A stretch of DNA of 64,000 bases from Spiroplasma mirum ATCC 29335 (GTDB taxonomy: Bacteria; Bacillota_I; Bacilli_A; Mycoplasmatales; Mycoplasmataceae). The stretch lies in the NCBI RefSeq assembly GCF_000565195.1, contig NZ_CP006720.1, positions 1,054,001 through 1,118,000 on the forward strand. Reading direction: 5' to 3'. Position 1 is the first letter of the stretch. Every line of letters begins with the position of its first letter. The translations under genes and the position numbers were made by a program. The notes below the pieces were generated by a model. The model was not told the origin of the DNA. It saw nothing but the letters and a program-made list of their open reading frames with translations, and did no database searches. Shown piece by piece: positions 1-10,076 of the stretch.

Positions 1-312
1 CAAAATTTATTTTAAAAAATTCATAATTTTCACATCAAAATAATAGTTAAATAACTATTTTAATTTTAAAATTGAATTTTTACACAAACGGTGCTTACTT
101 TTACATTCAATAAATTTTATTAAAGTACTTTTGTGTTTTTATGGCATTAATTTTTATTTTTAGTTTATTAATTTAAAATACTGTCAAAATAGTTCTATTT
201 AATCTCTGACTTTTATAAATAAAACTATTTTAATTAAAACATAAGATAAATATAAAAGCAATTAAATAAAACCTTATAATTTTTTCACATATTTGTACCA
301 AATTTGTTTCAC
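1..312. other. A+T-rich stretch without a gene
   Basis: No reading frame of credible length or composition is visible here. A weak imperfect stem (CACAAA near 82 against TTTGTG near 134, enclosing TACTTT/AAAGTA) is followed by a short T run on the plus strand. It could be a degraded terminator, but I would not rely on it. Confidence 0.4.
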
Positions 313-1709
313 TTATCTTCGCGCATAAATTAATGAGCGGGTAATTGGATCATTTGTTGTTCCTAAATAGATTAATATTAACCCTAAAGTGCCAGTTACT
401 TTAAACCCACTAATAATTATAAAAGCAAAGACATCTTGTCAAATAAACATTGAAAAAATTGAAACAATTAAGGAAAATCAAACATCATTGACGGTTCAGA
501 GTGCTTGTAAAAATTATTAAATTAACTGTATCACAAGTCGTCATTTTAAAAACAAGAATCAAAAATAAATAATACCCACAACTGTTAATTAAGATTGTTG
601 GCATATTAAAAATTTTTAATAACGGATAAGTTAAAGCTAAAATAATTAAACTGCCAACAAAAGAAACATAGGTGGTAAATTTTCAACATTGAATCCCATA
701 TTGATAAGTCCTTCTTTATCATCTTCACCAATTTTATTGGCAACTAAAACAGAACAAACTGTTGCTAATGCTTGAGTAAAAACAGTGACATACTGAATAA
801 AAGTGCTCACAGCCCGGTTAAGACTTAATAATTCATCGCCCAGTTTAGAAATTGCCATTTGGTTAATTAAATTAACAACATTTCAAATTCCCATTTCCAC
901 GGAAATGGGAACCCCTAAAAAACAGTTTGTTTAATAAATTTTAATTTAATCTTTTTAAAAAAATGATAATCATTATGATAATTAATATATTTTAAGTTAA
1001 AACCTAACATATAAAATAATTGAAAAACTCTGGCAATCACAATAGTAAATGCTGTATATAAAATATTAATTTTAAAAACAATTAACATTAAAGTAACAAT
1101 AATAATGTCAATAATATTAGAAATAATTGTCCCAATCATTACATGACGATTATGTTTACAAGCTTGTAGGCCACTAATAAAAACGTGGATAATACTCATG
1201 CCGATCATTCTTAATAATAAAAAGCGATAATATTAAATTGCAAATTGTAACTCATTAGTGTTAGTACCAGGGATATTAGTATTTTGAGCACTTAAAGCAG
1301 ATAATAAGAACGGAGTAATCATAAACATAATAAATGCTAAACAAGTACAAATTAAAAAAATTAACAGCCAAGTAGCCTGACACAATTACATCCGATAATT
1401 CATTTTCCCACTGCTGACCAATTAAATTACCACAAACAATTAAAGTTCCTGATGCAATTAAACTAGGAGTAAATTGTAAAAAGTTAAAAGCAATTGTTGC
1501 TTTTGTCACCACAGGAAAATACAAACCATCTAAATACCAAATAATAACCACGGTATTAATTTGGGTAATTAAAACATTAAAAAATAATTGCAAAAATATT
1601 GGAAATGTTAATTTCCAAATAAGTTTGGCATCTTTGATTTTTAATTTGGCAAGAAAAGATTTTTATCACTCCCTGACAATTTTGGTTCTTGTTTTTCAAA
1701 CGCATTCAC
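313..1709 (-). pseudogene. MATE family efflux transporter, broken by several frameshifts
   Basis: Three minus-strand segments (about 1593-1276, 1208-915 and 858-646) each encode hydrophobic helices typical of MATE (multidrug and toxic compound extrusion) cation-coupled exporters, for example the segment with ITQINTVVIIW and the one with GTIISNIIDI. They lie in different frames, so no continuous protein can be made. A plausible start is the GTG at 1709 (VNAFEKQEPKLSG), followed by a frameshift near 1665 before KLKIKDAKLIWKLTF. The 3' end reads TNDPITRSLIYARR and stops at 313-315. The family exports drugs or metabolites using Na+ or H+ gradients, but this copy is non-functional as read. A second MATE gene with one frameshift lies at 14949-16372. 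Family assignment is fairly sure from helix patterns; exact ends are approximate. Confidence 0.75.
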
Positions 1710-1806
1710 AATCTATAAATCCTACTCTAATAATTACTAAGAATATTTTATCTTTTTTCTAAAAAATTAATAGGAAATTACCTTAATTTTCAACAAAAAA
1801 ATAAAA

Positions 1807-2043
1807 TTAAGTAACTGATTGGATTAAATATATCAACGCGGCTAGGGCAATCGCAGCTGATAAACAAGCAAAAAATAATCACAAATTACGCTTAATTCGA
1901 TTTGCTAAGCTTAAATTACTCTCCACAACAAATCCAGCATTAATTCGCTTGTTTTTAGAATAAATATGAAAAATTGTGAAAACTACCCCAATAATTGTAA
2001 AAACAATTAAAATAATTAACGATATCAAAACTTCTAGCTTCAT
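1807..2043 (-). CDS. small two-helix membrane protein, unknown function
   Basis: The frame encodes 78 residues, with UGA read as Trp once. Residues 3-25 (EVLISLIILIVFTIIGVVF) and about 55-75 (LWLFFACLSAAIALAALIY) are clear transmembrane helices separated by a basic linker (KNKRINAGFVVESNLSLANRIKRN). The start follows GGAGCG, which overlaps the end of the upstream PH-like pseudogene, whose stop lies 4 nt away. The two were therefore probably one transcription unit. The gene looks intact while its partner is broken, so its role may be residual. I recognise no family. Confidence 0.6.
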
Positions 2044-2047
2044 CTAA

Positions 2048-2390
2048 TTACGCTCCTTGGTTTTTCCCCTCGATTGCTGCTTTAATTTTATCAGCATACA
2101 CTAATTCGTCTTTCGATTTAATATTAACACTATTATTTAATAATACAATTTTAGTTTGTTCAGTTTCTGGCATTTCATCTGTTAGGACAAAGTAAAGATA
2201 ACCACTTTAAAATAATTTTGGTTTTTGAATAATAATTTCTTTAATATCATTTATTTTAATCTTAACATACCGTTTTTTATGTAAGCCAAAAGTAACACTC
2301 CCCGAAGGTGTTAATAACAAGGGTATCATCTTCAATATTAACAAACGCTTTCCCGTATTCACTTTCAAATCATCAATGTCGCTTTTTCAT
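2048..2390 (-). pseudogene. PH-like domain protein, frameshifted and nonsense-mutated
   Basis: Starting at the ATG at 2390 (MKKRHWWFESEYGKAF), the frame is lost near 2300. It resumes as VTFGLHKKRYVKIKINDIKE, meets an in-frame TAA after KPKLF, and continues as SGYLYFVLTDE to VYADKIKAAIEGKNQGA. The pattern of short strands, with G-Y-L-x-F followed by a C-terminal helix containing A-D-x-I-K, resembles bacterial PH-like domains of the DUF4429/short-domain type. That is an inference from pattern, not a search. At least one frameshift and one nonsense codon make it non-coding as a whole. It sits directly upstream of the intact 78-residue membrane protein. Confidence 0.6.
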
Positions 2391-2414
2391 TTAAACCAGT
2401 CCTTTATTTAATAA

Positions 2415-2445
2415 AAATAGCAAGTATTTAAGATACTTGCTATTT
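2415..2445 (-). terminator. rho-independent terminator
   Basis: A perfect 13-bp stem (AAATAGCAAGTAT / ATACTTGCTATTT) closes a 5-nt loop. On the minus strand it is followed by TTTTTATT, so it ends transcripts coming from the fructose PTS pseudogene. Confidence 0.75.
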
Positions 2446-2453
2446 AATTATTG

Positions 2454-4310
2454 TTATTTATTAATACTATTTTTTTTCTTTGCTAATTCTAAAATTCGCA
2501 TAAATCCTAATAGTCAAGCATTTCAACCTAATGATTTTTCTTGTGCGGTAAATAATTTTCTTCCCAAAACAGTTGATGTTAACGCGCATCCCCTAATGGG
2601 GCGATTGGGGTCGCCGTAGCAACTGGCCGTATTAAACACCATGGTCTTGCACTATCATTGAAGTTGCTACTAACACCGCAATTTTATTGATTGGTCCTCC
2701 CATATCAAAACCAACCATTGCTCCTAAGATTAAACCAACTAAGAATCCAATGTTAGGGTGAATTCCCATTCAACTTAAACCACAATCTAAACCACCCATT
2801 ACATATCCAAAGAGCAGCTAATAAGAATGGTGTTGGAATTGCCACGATTGCAGTACAGAATAATGAAATAATAATAATAATAATAATTGGCATAATTGGT
2901 GCTAATCATTTTGGTACTTTTCATGAATTAACATATTTTACTAGATATCCACAAATTAATCCCGAATAGATGGTCCCAAATAATGTTCATGAGTTATTAG
3001 CGTTTCCTTGGAATGGTTGATGAGCATCAATAACTCCTCCATTCAAGTTTAATGCCCCGTTAAAGTCTCACCATAATCCTGATCCAGGATTAACTAACAT
3101 ATAAGTGACAATAATTGCTGGGGCAATTCCTGGTCTTCCCGCAATTGAGAAGGCAATATAACCTCCCATAATTGGAATAATTAAACCAAAACCAATATTT
3201 GCAATATTGTTAATAATCATTAACACATGCGCCATTTGTAATAAGTTAAAGTTTTTAGTTGCTCCTCAATCTGCTAAAGTAATGACATGACCATCTGCCG
3301 CGGTTTCGCCAATATTTCATGATGAACCAAAGCCAAAGCCATCACCATAAGTTACTTTCGCGATTCCTGACATAATCGCAAAACATAATCCCGCAAACAC
3401 AACAAACGGAATCATTATAAGAAACCCTACTTAATAAGTGTCTTAATATGGCTGGTTTCCCCTGTCCAGAGTTAGCAATAAAGTCAGAATTATCATTACT
3501 TTCTCCGTAAATATAACCTTTTGCTAAAGCGTCTTTAATTACTTTTTTTAGCATCTTTAACACAATGGGGGCAGTTCCACAGGGATAAACTTTTTTCCCA
3601 ATAAAACGGTCCATATCAATTCCCACATCATTTACCAAAATAACAACTTCTGCTTCATCAAGCATTTTTTTCGGAATTTCATATTCTAATTCTTTTTGTC
3701 CTTGACATTTAATGTGAATATTATATTCCATTTTTGTGCCAGCTTGTTCTAGTAGTTCTTTACACATATATGTATGAACAACCCCAGTTGTAGAAGCTGA
3801 GGTCCCAAGAATTGTTTTACCACAGTTGGGACTACTTTTTTTAGTTTGTTTAACATCACTACCGATTAATGTTAAAACTTCTTGTGGTGTTTTGGCATGT
3901 TTTAAATTATCACGAAAACTTTTATCCACTAATTTAACTGAAATTGAACTTAACACATCTAAGTAGAGTTCTGTTTGCCTTATCACCAGGAATAATAATT
4001 GCAATGGCAATTTTTGTTGGTTTACCATACATTGATTTTCAATCAAACCCATTTATCATTCGTAAGAACAAAATTGCTGGTTTTGTAACTTCCGGAATTA
4101 AAGCATGCGGAATGGCAAAACCATCTTCAAAACCAATTGATGATTCACTTTCCGGTTTTGTAAATCCAGCAACCAAAGCTTCAACACTAGTAACATAACC
4201 TAATTTAAACGCTAATTCCGCTAATTCTTGGAAAGCTTTTCGTTGACTTTTTTTGCCTTTGATTCTAAAATAATATGCGATTCATTAAATAATTTATGAT
4301 CTATTTCCAT
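2454..4310 (-). pseudogene. fruA: fructose-type PTS enzyme IIABC, at least four frameshifts
   Basis: The order IIA-IIB-IIC is visible on the minus strand. IIA begins MEIDHKLFNESHIILESKAK behind AAAGGAG, shifts frame near 4250, continues with ELAELAFKLGYVTSVEALV and SIGFEDGFAIPH, and shifts again near 3970. IIB (about 3850-3600) carries TTGVVHTYM and DMDRFIGKKVY. Its expected active-site sequence A-C-P-T-G reads A-S-T-T-G, so the phospho-acceptor Cys is lost. IIC follows after another shift near 3420 (SGVSYMIPFVVFAG, NIGFGLIIPIMGGY), is shifted again near 2820 and 2600, and is truncated after KSLGWNAWLLGFM. The intact enzyme would import and phosphorylate fructose. The damage is dispersed over the gene, so this is old decay rather than one sequencing error. 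Confidence 0.9.
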
Positions 4311-4455
4311 TCTGTATTTCTCCTTTCAAATGAATTATACGCTTTTTTCAATAATTTTTTTGATTAATTATATTAAATTGGAAAAAAATATATTATTTTT
4401 AAATTTTAATATTTATGAATTTTTTATTACTTTTAAGCAAATAAAAAAGTAAAAC

Positions 4456-5439
4456 CTATTTTAACATTGGTTTTACTTTAACTTTATCTTGCAAAACTTC
4501 ATTCGTATCTTTATGAATTAAAGGTGAAATTGCTCGGTATGTAATATAAATAATTGCCGAGTTAAAGAGAATTTTAACTGGGGCCATTGCTAAACGGGAG
4601 ATCATCGTCACTCCATAACCATCAGTTCCCGAATTCTTATTCTGGGACACGGTTAGGAATGCAATATCTCCCCAGGCAGATATTAGCGTGGTTACTCAAT
4701 ATTCATTAATAACAGCTAGCATAATAACCGCTACTAAGTCTCAATAGTGTTGTTTATTTTTATCAAAATAACGGTACACAAACATAATAATTCAAATAAT
4801 TACTAATGATGCGCCCGTTCCAATCACAATAATATAAACTAAGACATCCTTATTAGTTTTTAAACCCGCAAATAATTCAATCGTATCAACAGGTGAATAT
4901 CATGTCATTAAACTAGCAAAAGTTCCAAAAACAATAATAAAAATATTAGTTAATAAAAATAAAATTCATTTCCGTTGTCCAACCGCACGGTTTAAAGAAG
5001 AAACACAGCCAGAAATAAACCCAAACGAAGCAATTACAATAATATACGCCACATGGACATATGAAGGTACAAATAACATCACAATCATATCGGTAACTAC
5101 TCCCGATAATAATCCTACAATTGGTCCAAAAATAAAACCACTAATCTTGACCATTAATCCCTCAAAAGCAATCCTGATCGGCGGAAACACCGTAATTGGC
5201 ACGGTTACTGAAATTATAATTGTAACAGTTGCTGAAACTGCTGATAGCATTGTGATATAAGCAATATTTTTAGTTGTAAACCGAATTCCATGGTATTTCT
5301 TTGGATTAATTAAAAAATACAACCCATTATATACACAATAAACTAAAAAAAGGGCCCCGACTACTGCACTAGCAAAGTAAGCCATCTTGTTACTATATAA
5401 TATTTTTGATATGTTACTAAAACTTGCTAATAAGCCCAT
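4456..5439 (-). CDS. ECF transporter S component (vitamin uptake)
   Basis: The frame gives 327 residues with Trp at TGA codons, starting MGLLASFSNISKILYSNKMAYF behind GAGAGGCG and ending KVKPMLK. Residues about 75-150 contain the most telling segment: an alternating hydrophobic stretch with PPIRIAFEGLMVKISGFIFG and then PIVGLLSGVVTDMI, matching ECF substrate-binding S components of the folate/riboflavin type (P-x-R-x-x-x-G and F-G-P-x-x-G-x-x-x-G-x-x-x-D). S components bind a vitamin and dock to a shared EcfA-EcfA'-EcfT module, which is not in this window. The protein is longer than the usual ~200 residues, with extra helices at both ends, as in several mollicute S components. The substrate cannot be read from the sequence. 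Confidence 0.85.
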
Positions 5440-5510
5440 AGTCGCCTCTCAATCCTTTATTTTTTATCAATCGCATAATAATCCTAAATAATTCATGTAA
5501 TTATTATACC

Positions 5511-6173
5511 TTACATTTTTCAATCAATAGATTTTTTTTTGTTTTTTATTAATAGCTCATTAATTTGTTGAAAAAAATGTTGATCTTTAAATAAATGGTA
5601 ACTAAAAGGTGAAGGATGAGCTCCCTTAATAATATTATCTTTATTTTTGATATATGGGGCAAAACTTTGCGCATAATTACCCCATAAAACATAAATAATG
5701 TCATCACGAATTTCATTTAAATAAATTAATAAATTAGTACTAAATTCTAACCATCCGATATCCTTGTGACTTAGCGGTGATTTTTTAACGACCGTACAAA
5801 TTGTATTGTACAAAAAAACACCCTGTTTTACCCAACCAATTAAATTACCACTTTGAAAATGATCAATATTTAAATCTTTTTGTAATTCTTTAAAAATATT
5901 AACCAAACTAGGTGGTAATTTAACACCATCATTAACACTAAAAGATAACCCATTTGCTTGCCCTTTATTGTGATAAGGGTCTTGACCAATAATTACAACT
6001 TTAATCTTGCTCGGAGTAATTGTATTAAACAATGCTAAAATATTTTCTTGAGCTGGATAACAAGTTTTGGTTTGATATTCTTTTTGAATTGTACTAACTA
6101 ATTTAATAAAATAAGGTTTTTTGCTTTCTTGTTCAAAGAATGGTTTTCATTCTGAAAAATATTTAAGTCACAT
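5511..6173 (-). CDS. ung: uracil-DNA glycosylase
   Basis: This 220-residue enzyme excises uracil from DNA for base excision repair. The water-activating motif GQDPYH is at residues 63-68, followed by NKGQANGLSFSV. The C-terminal motif reads HPSPFS at 186-191 (usual HPSPLS). LYNTICTV and LWGNYAQ also match family 1. The start MWLKYFSEWKPFFEQ lies behind AAGGAG. A TGA (Trp) near the end extends the protein to KSIDWKM. It is a single gene between the ECF S component and the divergent YigZ remnant. Length is normal for the family, and the catalytic set appears complete. Confidence 0.95.
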
Positions 6174-6236
6174 TTTATTTCTCCTTATCTGTTTACCTTT
6201 ATTATATAATTATTATAATCAAAGAAAGTAAAAATA

Positions 6237-6814
6237 ATGAGGTTTCATATAAATATTGCTAAAACCCTAATATCTTAATATCCCAAACAATTATTAAAAA
6301 ATCAAAATTTATTTGTTTATTAAAAACTGTGGATACGGAAGCAGCCCGCAATTTTTTAGCAGCCCACCAGGATCTTAGTGCAACATATAATTGTTATGTT
6401 TATATTATTGGGGAAAATAAGAATATCATCCGCAAAGATAATGATGGTGAACCGACCAATACCGCTAGTAAACCAATGTTAGAAGTATTAAATCATCATA
6501 ACTTAACAAATATTGTATGTTTAACAATCCGTTATTTTGGGGGGATTAAATTAGGTAGGGGCCGGAGGATTAATTAGAGCTTATGCTCATAATGTTAGTG
6601 AAACTTTAAAACAAGCAACCATCGGTGAATATCACCAACAAATTTCTTTAAAAATTAATTTTTATTTTTCGAATAGTAAACTGAACTGGTAGATGAAATT
6701 TGTCGGAATTATTTAATTACTAATATTAAAAAAAGTTATCATGCTAATAACGTTGAACTAACTGGCATTGTTAACGAAAAATAGGGGCGAGTTAACAAGA
6801 ACCTTAAATCTTAG
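6237..6814 (+). pseudogene. IMPACT/YigZ family protein, frameshifted
   Basis: The ATG at 6237 starts MRFHINIAKTLIS, then the frame shifts to IIKKSKFICLLKTVDTEAA, which is the usual YigZ entrance (K-S-x-F-I). The core DNDGEPTNTASKPMLEVL and IRYFGGIKLGR match the family signature (D-G-E-P-x-x-T-A and R-Y-F-G-G-x-x-L-G). A second frameshift at 6556 leads to GGLIRAYAHNVSETL. A further shift lies near 6690 (ELVDEICRNYLITNIKKSY), and an in-frame TAG follows NEK. The final stop overlaps the end of trmB on the other strand. The family is linked to translation regulation but has no settled bacterial function. This copy cannot be functional. Confidence 0.85.
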
Positions 6815-7470
6815 CCAATTATCTTATTACTTTTCTTAGCATATAAATAATTAATATTTTTATTCATTACCACAAAACGTTTTTCATATTCAGTTGGAAT
6901 ATTATTATCTAAATACTTACTATTATATAAATCATTAGTATAATCAATAATATTTCATTGGTTCTCTTCTAAGCTACTTAATGAAAAGGCAAACAGATTA
7001 TCATTATCAGTTTTAAAATGAATTTCACCATCGTTTTGCAAAATATCTTGGTACAAAGCTAAGAATGGTTTACTTGTTAAACGCCGATTTTGATGACGTT
7101 TTTTTGGTCACGGATCAGAAAAATTTAAATATATTTTCTGAACCTCATTGTTAGCAAATATATCCTTTAATTTAATGGCATCATATGATAATAATTTTAA
7201 ATTATCTAAATTTTCAGCGACTAGTTTTTTTAAGGCTATAACTAAAACAGACGGATATTTTTCAATCCCCACATAATTTTGATCAGGGTTAGCCTTTGCT
7301 AAATTAATAATAAAATTACCCTTACCAGTTCCAATTTCAATATTTAAGGGTTTGTTATTTTTAAAAACTTCCGAAGTTCAATGTCCCTGATATTGTTCAG
7401 GGTGTGGAATGCAAAATTCAGGATGTTCATTAAGATATTCATTTGCTCATGGTTTATTTCTTAAGCGCAT
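6811..7470 (-). CDS. trmB: tRNA (guanine-N7-)-methyltransferase
   Basis: The 219-residue protein methylates G46 in tRNA using SAM. Visible signatures are the SAM motif [20 protein letters not shown], and the diagnostic [14 protein letters not shown]. The C-terminal half contains FKTDNDNLF and ends [12 protein letters not shown]. The start MRLRNKPWANEYL is typical of the family and has GGAG 6-7 nt upstream. That Shine-Dalgarno sequence lies inside the end of the upstream gene, which overlaps trmB by 17 nt, so translation is probably coupled. It shares its 3' end with the convergent YigZ remnant. Confidence 0.95.
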
Positions 7471-9475
7471 TTTTGTCTCCTTTCATAAGATTCTTTAACA
7501 ATAAATAACGGACTTCATTGTTAATTGTTGTTTGGGGTTCTTCAAAATAACCAAATAAGTTTCCTAACATATAGTTAATCCCAAATTCATTAAGTTTTTT
7601 ATAAGTTAAATAACTATTTACTTGGGGGGCAACTAAATTAATTCCTAATTTCTTTGCTAATAAAATTAAGTCTTTAATTAATTCTTGATTATGTAAGTGG
7701 ATAAAGATTTCCCGGATGACTTCCGGAGCAATTAACCCAAATTCTGGTTGATAGTAGTATAAACTAGTAACATCCGTATTATCACTTCCTAAATTTTTAA
7801 CTGCAATACTAATTCCTAACTTGCGTATTAGCGCCAGGTTTTTAGTAAATAATTTAGTATTAAAACTTGGTTCTTTTAAATCAAAAGTTAAGATTAAATT
7901 AGATGGTTTAATTTTTAATTCAATTAATTTAGTAGCAAATTTTTTTAAGTTAAACATTTCACTGGCAATAAAGTTTGCGGAATAAGATATAAAGACTTTT
8001 CGCTCTAGATAATCATCTAATTTTTTAAAATTCTTAATATTTAAAGCAGCATTAAAACGGGACAAAATATGTTGCTCAGTTTTTAAAAAAACATTTTTTA
8101 AATCATTATCATAAAATGATTCCAATTTTGACCCATTCACAAGATTGCTAGTATAGTTAAATTCAACTTGGTAGTTATCGTCAACATTAATAACAGGATA
8201 AAATAAACTAATAATTTTTTCAAGATTAGTTGATTCATTTAAAGCTAAAATATTTCTTTTTTGCGTTTTAATTTCACGAATTACAGCAATATCTGCAAAA
8301 ATTACTTGGTTTTCATATTCAATATTACTGCGGTTATCAGCGGTGGTAATATTATACTCTTTTAGTTTTTCTAAATTGTTTGATTGAATCCCATAGATTG
8401 AAGCATAACCTTGTAATTTAATACTAATTTTATAATTATGTAAAGCAAAAGTTGTGTTAACTTTTTGTAAAAGCGTTTCAAATTTTTTTAAAACATCATC
8501 AGCGGGACGTTGTTTAAACCGGTTATTTTCTAGCAAAGTATTAATTTCTACTTTTAAATTTTTATCAAAAGGTAAGAAAATTCCAAAATGGTTTAAACTA
8601 GCTTTAAAAAATAGCACATCATCATTTTGCCACTGGTTAAAAACTTGTCGCGCAACAACATCAATAATTTTATTTTTGATATTCCCACTAACAATTTTAT
8701 CTAATTTATTAATATTATTAATTTCAAAGGTAAAGTAAACTCCCCGTTGAATTTTTTGGCGATTAATTAAATCATAAATTGCCTCATGCGCTAATGCTTC
8801 ACGAATATAAGTTGTCCGGTCATATTCAATAATATTTTGTAATTTAATCGCATGTTCATAAACCATTTCAATAATTCATTCAATCCCATAGCCAAGATAA
8901 CTAAAGGCAATTCAAATTAAAACATTTAATTCTTTGACTAGACCATTGGTAAAGGAATCACTTTGATGGGTAGTTAATGTTACAATTGAGACTAGAATAA
9001 ATGAGATTAAAATAATTAATGATCACATTGTTCACTGTGTTCATTTTAAATATAATCCAATAATTGTTACAATAATGGCAATAATAAATAACACAAAATA
9101 AATTAAAATACTGGCAGTCCCCGATAATTGGACAAATTCAATATTAGTTGCTGGAATTAAAACAAAATTCCCCAGTAAGATAATGGTTAAATATAAAATA
9201 ATTGAAATTCATGAAATAAAAACACTAATAATTCACCCTAATAAAACAGGTAAATAAATGGTTGCAATATTTTTATCAATATCTTTGACAAAATAAGGAA
9301 TTAAGCCCTGGGCAAGAACAACTAAAATTCCAAACAATCCCCCAATAATTAATTTATAATATAAAGCAAACCGAGTAAAATAATTTCGAACTAACCCTCA
9401 GGTAAACATATAGATAATAGAAAAAATTCCAATAAAAAATAAGTAAACAAATATTGTATTTAGTATATTGCCCAT
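7454..9475 (-). CDS. membrane protein with degenerate GGDEF and EAL domains
   Basis: This protein has 673 residues. Residues about 5-190 form five or six transmembrane helices, several containing UGA-encoded Trp. A GGDEF-like fold follows: IYDLINR near 233 replaces the D-x-L-T-x-L-x-N-R entry, and the expected GGDEF active-site loop reads SLNHF at 293-297. From about 424 to 650 there is an EAL-like fold: NLILTFDL at 526 corresponds to the L-x-L-E-I-T-E strand, KNLGSDNTD at 560 to the DDFGTGYS loop, VAPQVNS at 615 to the AEGVE strand, and LGNLFGYFEEP at 637 to the QGYLFGKP end. The acidic metal ligands and the EAL tripeptide are missing, so c-di-GMP synthesis or hydrolysis is unlikely. Binding or a structural role remains possible. 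It starts behind GAGGTGG, and its stop overlaps trmB. Confidence 0.75.
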
Positions 9476-9550
9476 TTTATTACCACCTCAGTTATTTCTA
9501 ACATTATTATATCAAGAATCTTTTTGAAAAAGGGGCCCAAAATAAAAAAA

Positions 9551-9973
9551 TGGTGGAGATGGCGGGAATTGAACCCGCGTCCACAAACAATTTCCAATCA
9601 TCTTCTACAGTTTAGTTTTATCAGTTTTAATTCATTATAAGATAATAGGACAAAACAACTAACCTTATAACTAAATAATTATTTTTAAAGATTATAACAC
9701 TATCAATTATAATCCCGATTAGATTAATTTTCTTCTACATTAGCTCATTAATAATCTACAATTAATAACACTAACGATTAGCCAAAACTCTAACAGCGAA
9801 TATTAAGCGGCTAACATTGCCCCAGCAAATTGATTGTTCATCATAAATACTGGCATTGCAATTTTGTCTTGTTTTTCTTTTTTGTTTGCGTTTCTTCAAA
9901 CCTAGAAGCATTATAGTCTGCCAAACTACTGCCGATGAAATTCTACCATTCCTGTCGAAGCCAAGACATCCCC
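9551..9973 (-). ncRNA. ssrA: transfer-messenger RNA (tmRNA)
   Basis: The RNA reads 5' GGGGATGTCTTGGCTTCGAC and ends GTTCAATTCCCGCCATCTCC plus ACCA, giving the acceptor stem GGGGAUG/CAUCUCC with the G3-U wobble recognised by alanyl-tRNA synthetase, and a T arm. The tag frame runs from 9889 to 9803 and encodes 28 residues, beginning ANKKEKQDKI, ending QFAGAMLAA, then TAA. The first Ala codon GCA fits the resume codon. tmRNA frees stalled ribosomes and marks the product for proteolysis. A T-rich stretch follows the CCA. The tag is close to what I recall for other spiroplasmas. Confidence 0.95.
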
Positions 9974-9981
9974 ATATTTAT

Positions 9982-10010
9982 AGTATACTTAAAATTAATT
10001 AATTTTTCAA
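9982..10010 (-). promoter_or_regulatory. promoter of ssrA
   Basis: On the minus strand TTGAAA and TATACT are separated by exactly 17 nt. The -10 box ends 8 nt before the GGGG that begins the mature tmRNA, so the transcript may need little or no 5' trimming. Confidence 0.7.
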
Positions 10011-10033
10011 GATAGTGGTGAGGCTCGTAAATA

Positions 10034-10069
10034 AAAAGAATTTTTAACTTATCAGTTAAAAATTCTTTT
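10034..10069 (-). terminator. rho-independent terminator
   Basis: A 16-bp stem (AAAAGAATTTTTAACT / AGTTAAAAATTCTTTT) with a TATC loop is followed on the minus strand by TTTTTATTT. It lies 7 nt past the stop of the lipoprotein pseudogene. Confidence 0.75.
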
Positions 10070-10076
10070 CTAAATA

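Noticed and set aside
2437-2619. Plus-strand frame of 60 codons with a hydrophobic start
   Set aside because: It lies on the opposite strand of the fructose PTS IIC 3' end and mirrors that coding sequence; it has no ribosome binding site.
8454-8738. Plus-strand frame of 94 codons
   Set aside because: It is the antisense shadow of the intact GGDEF/EAL-like gene.
7454-9475. Active c-di-GMP cyclase or phosphodiesterase
   Set aside because: The GGDEF loop and the EAL metal ligands are missing.
9551-9600. Possible tRNA at the 3' end of the tmRNA
   Set aside because: The CCA-ended acceptor and T arm belong to the tmRNA; no anticodon arm is present.
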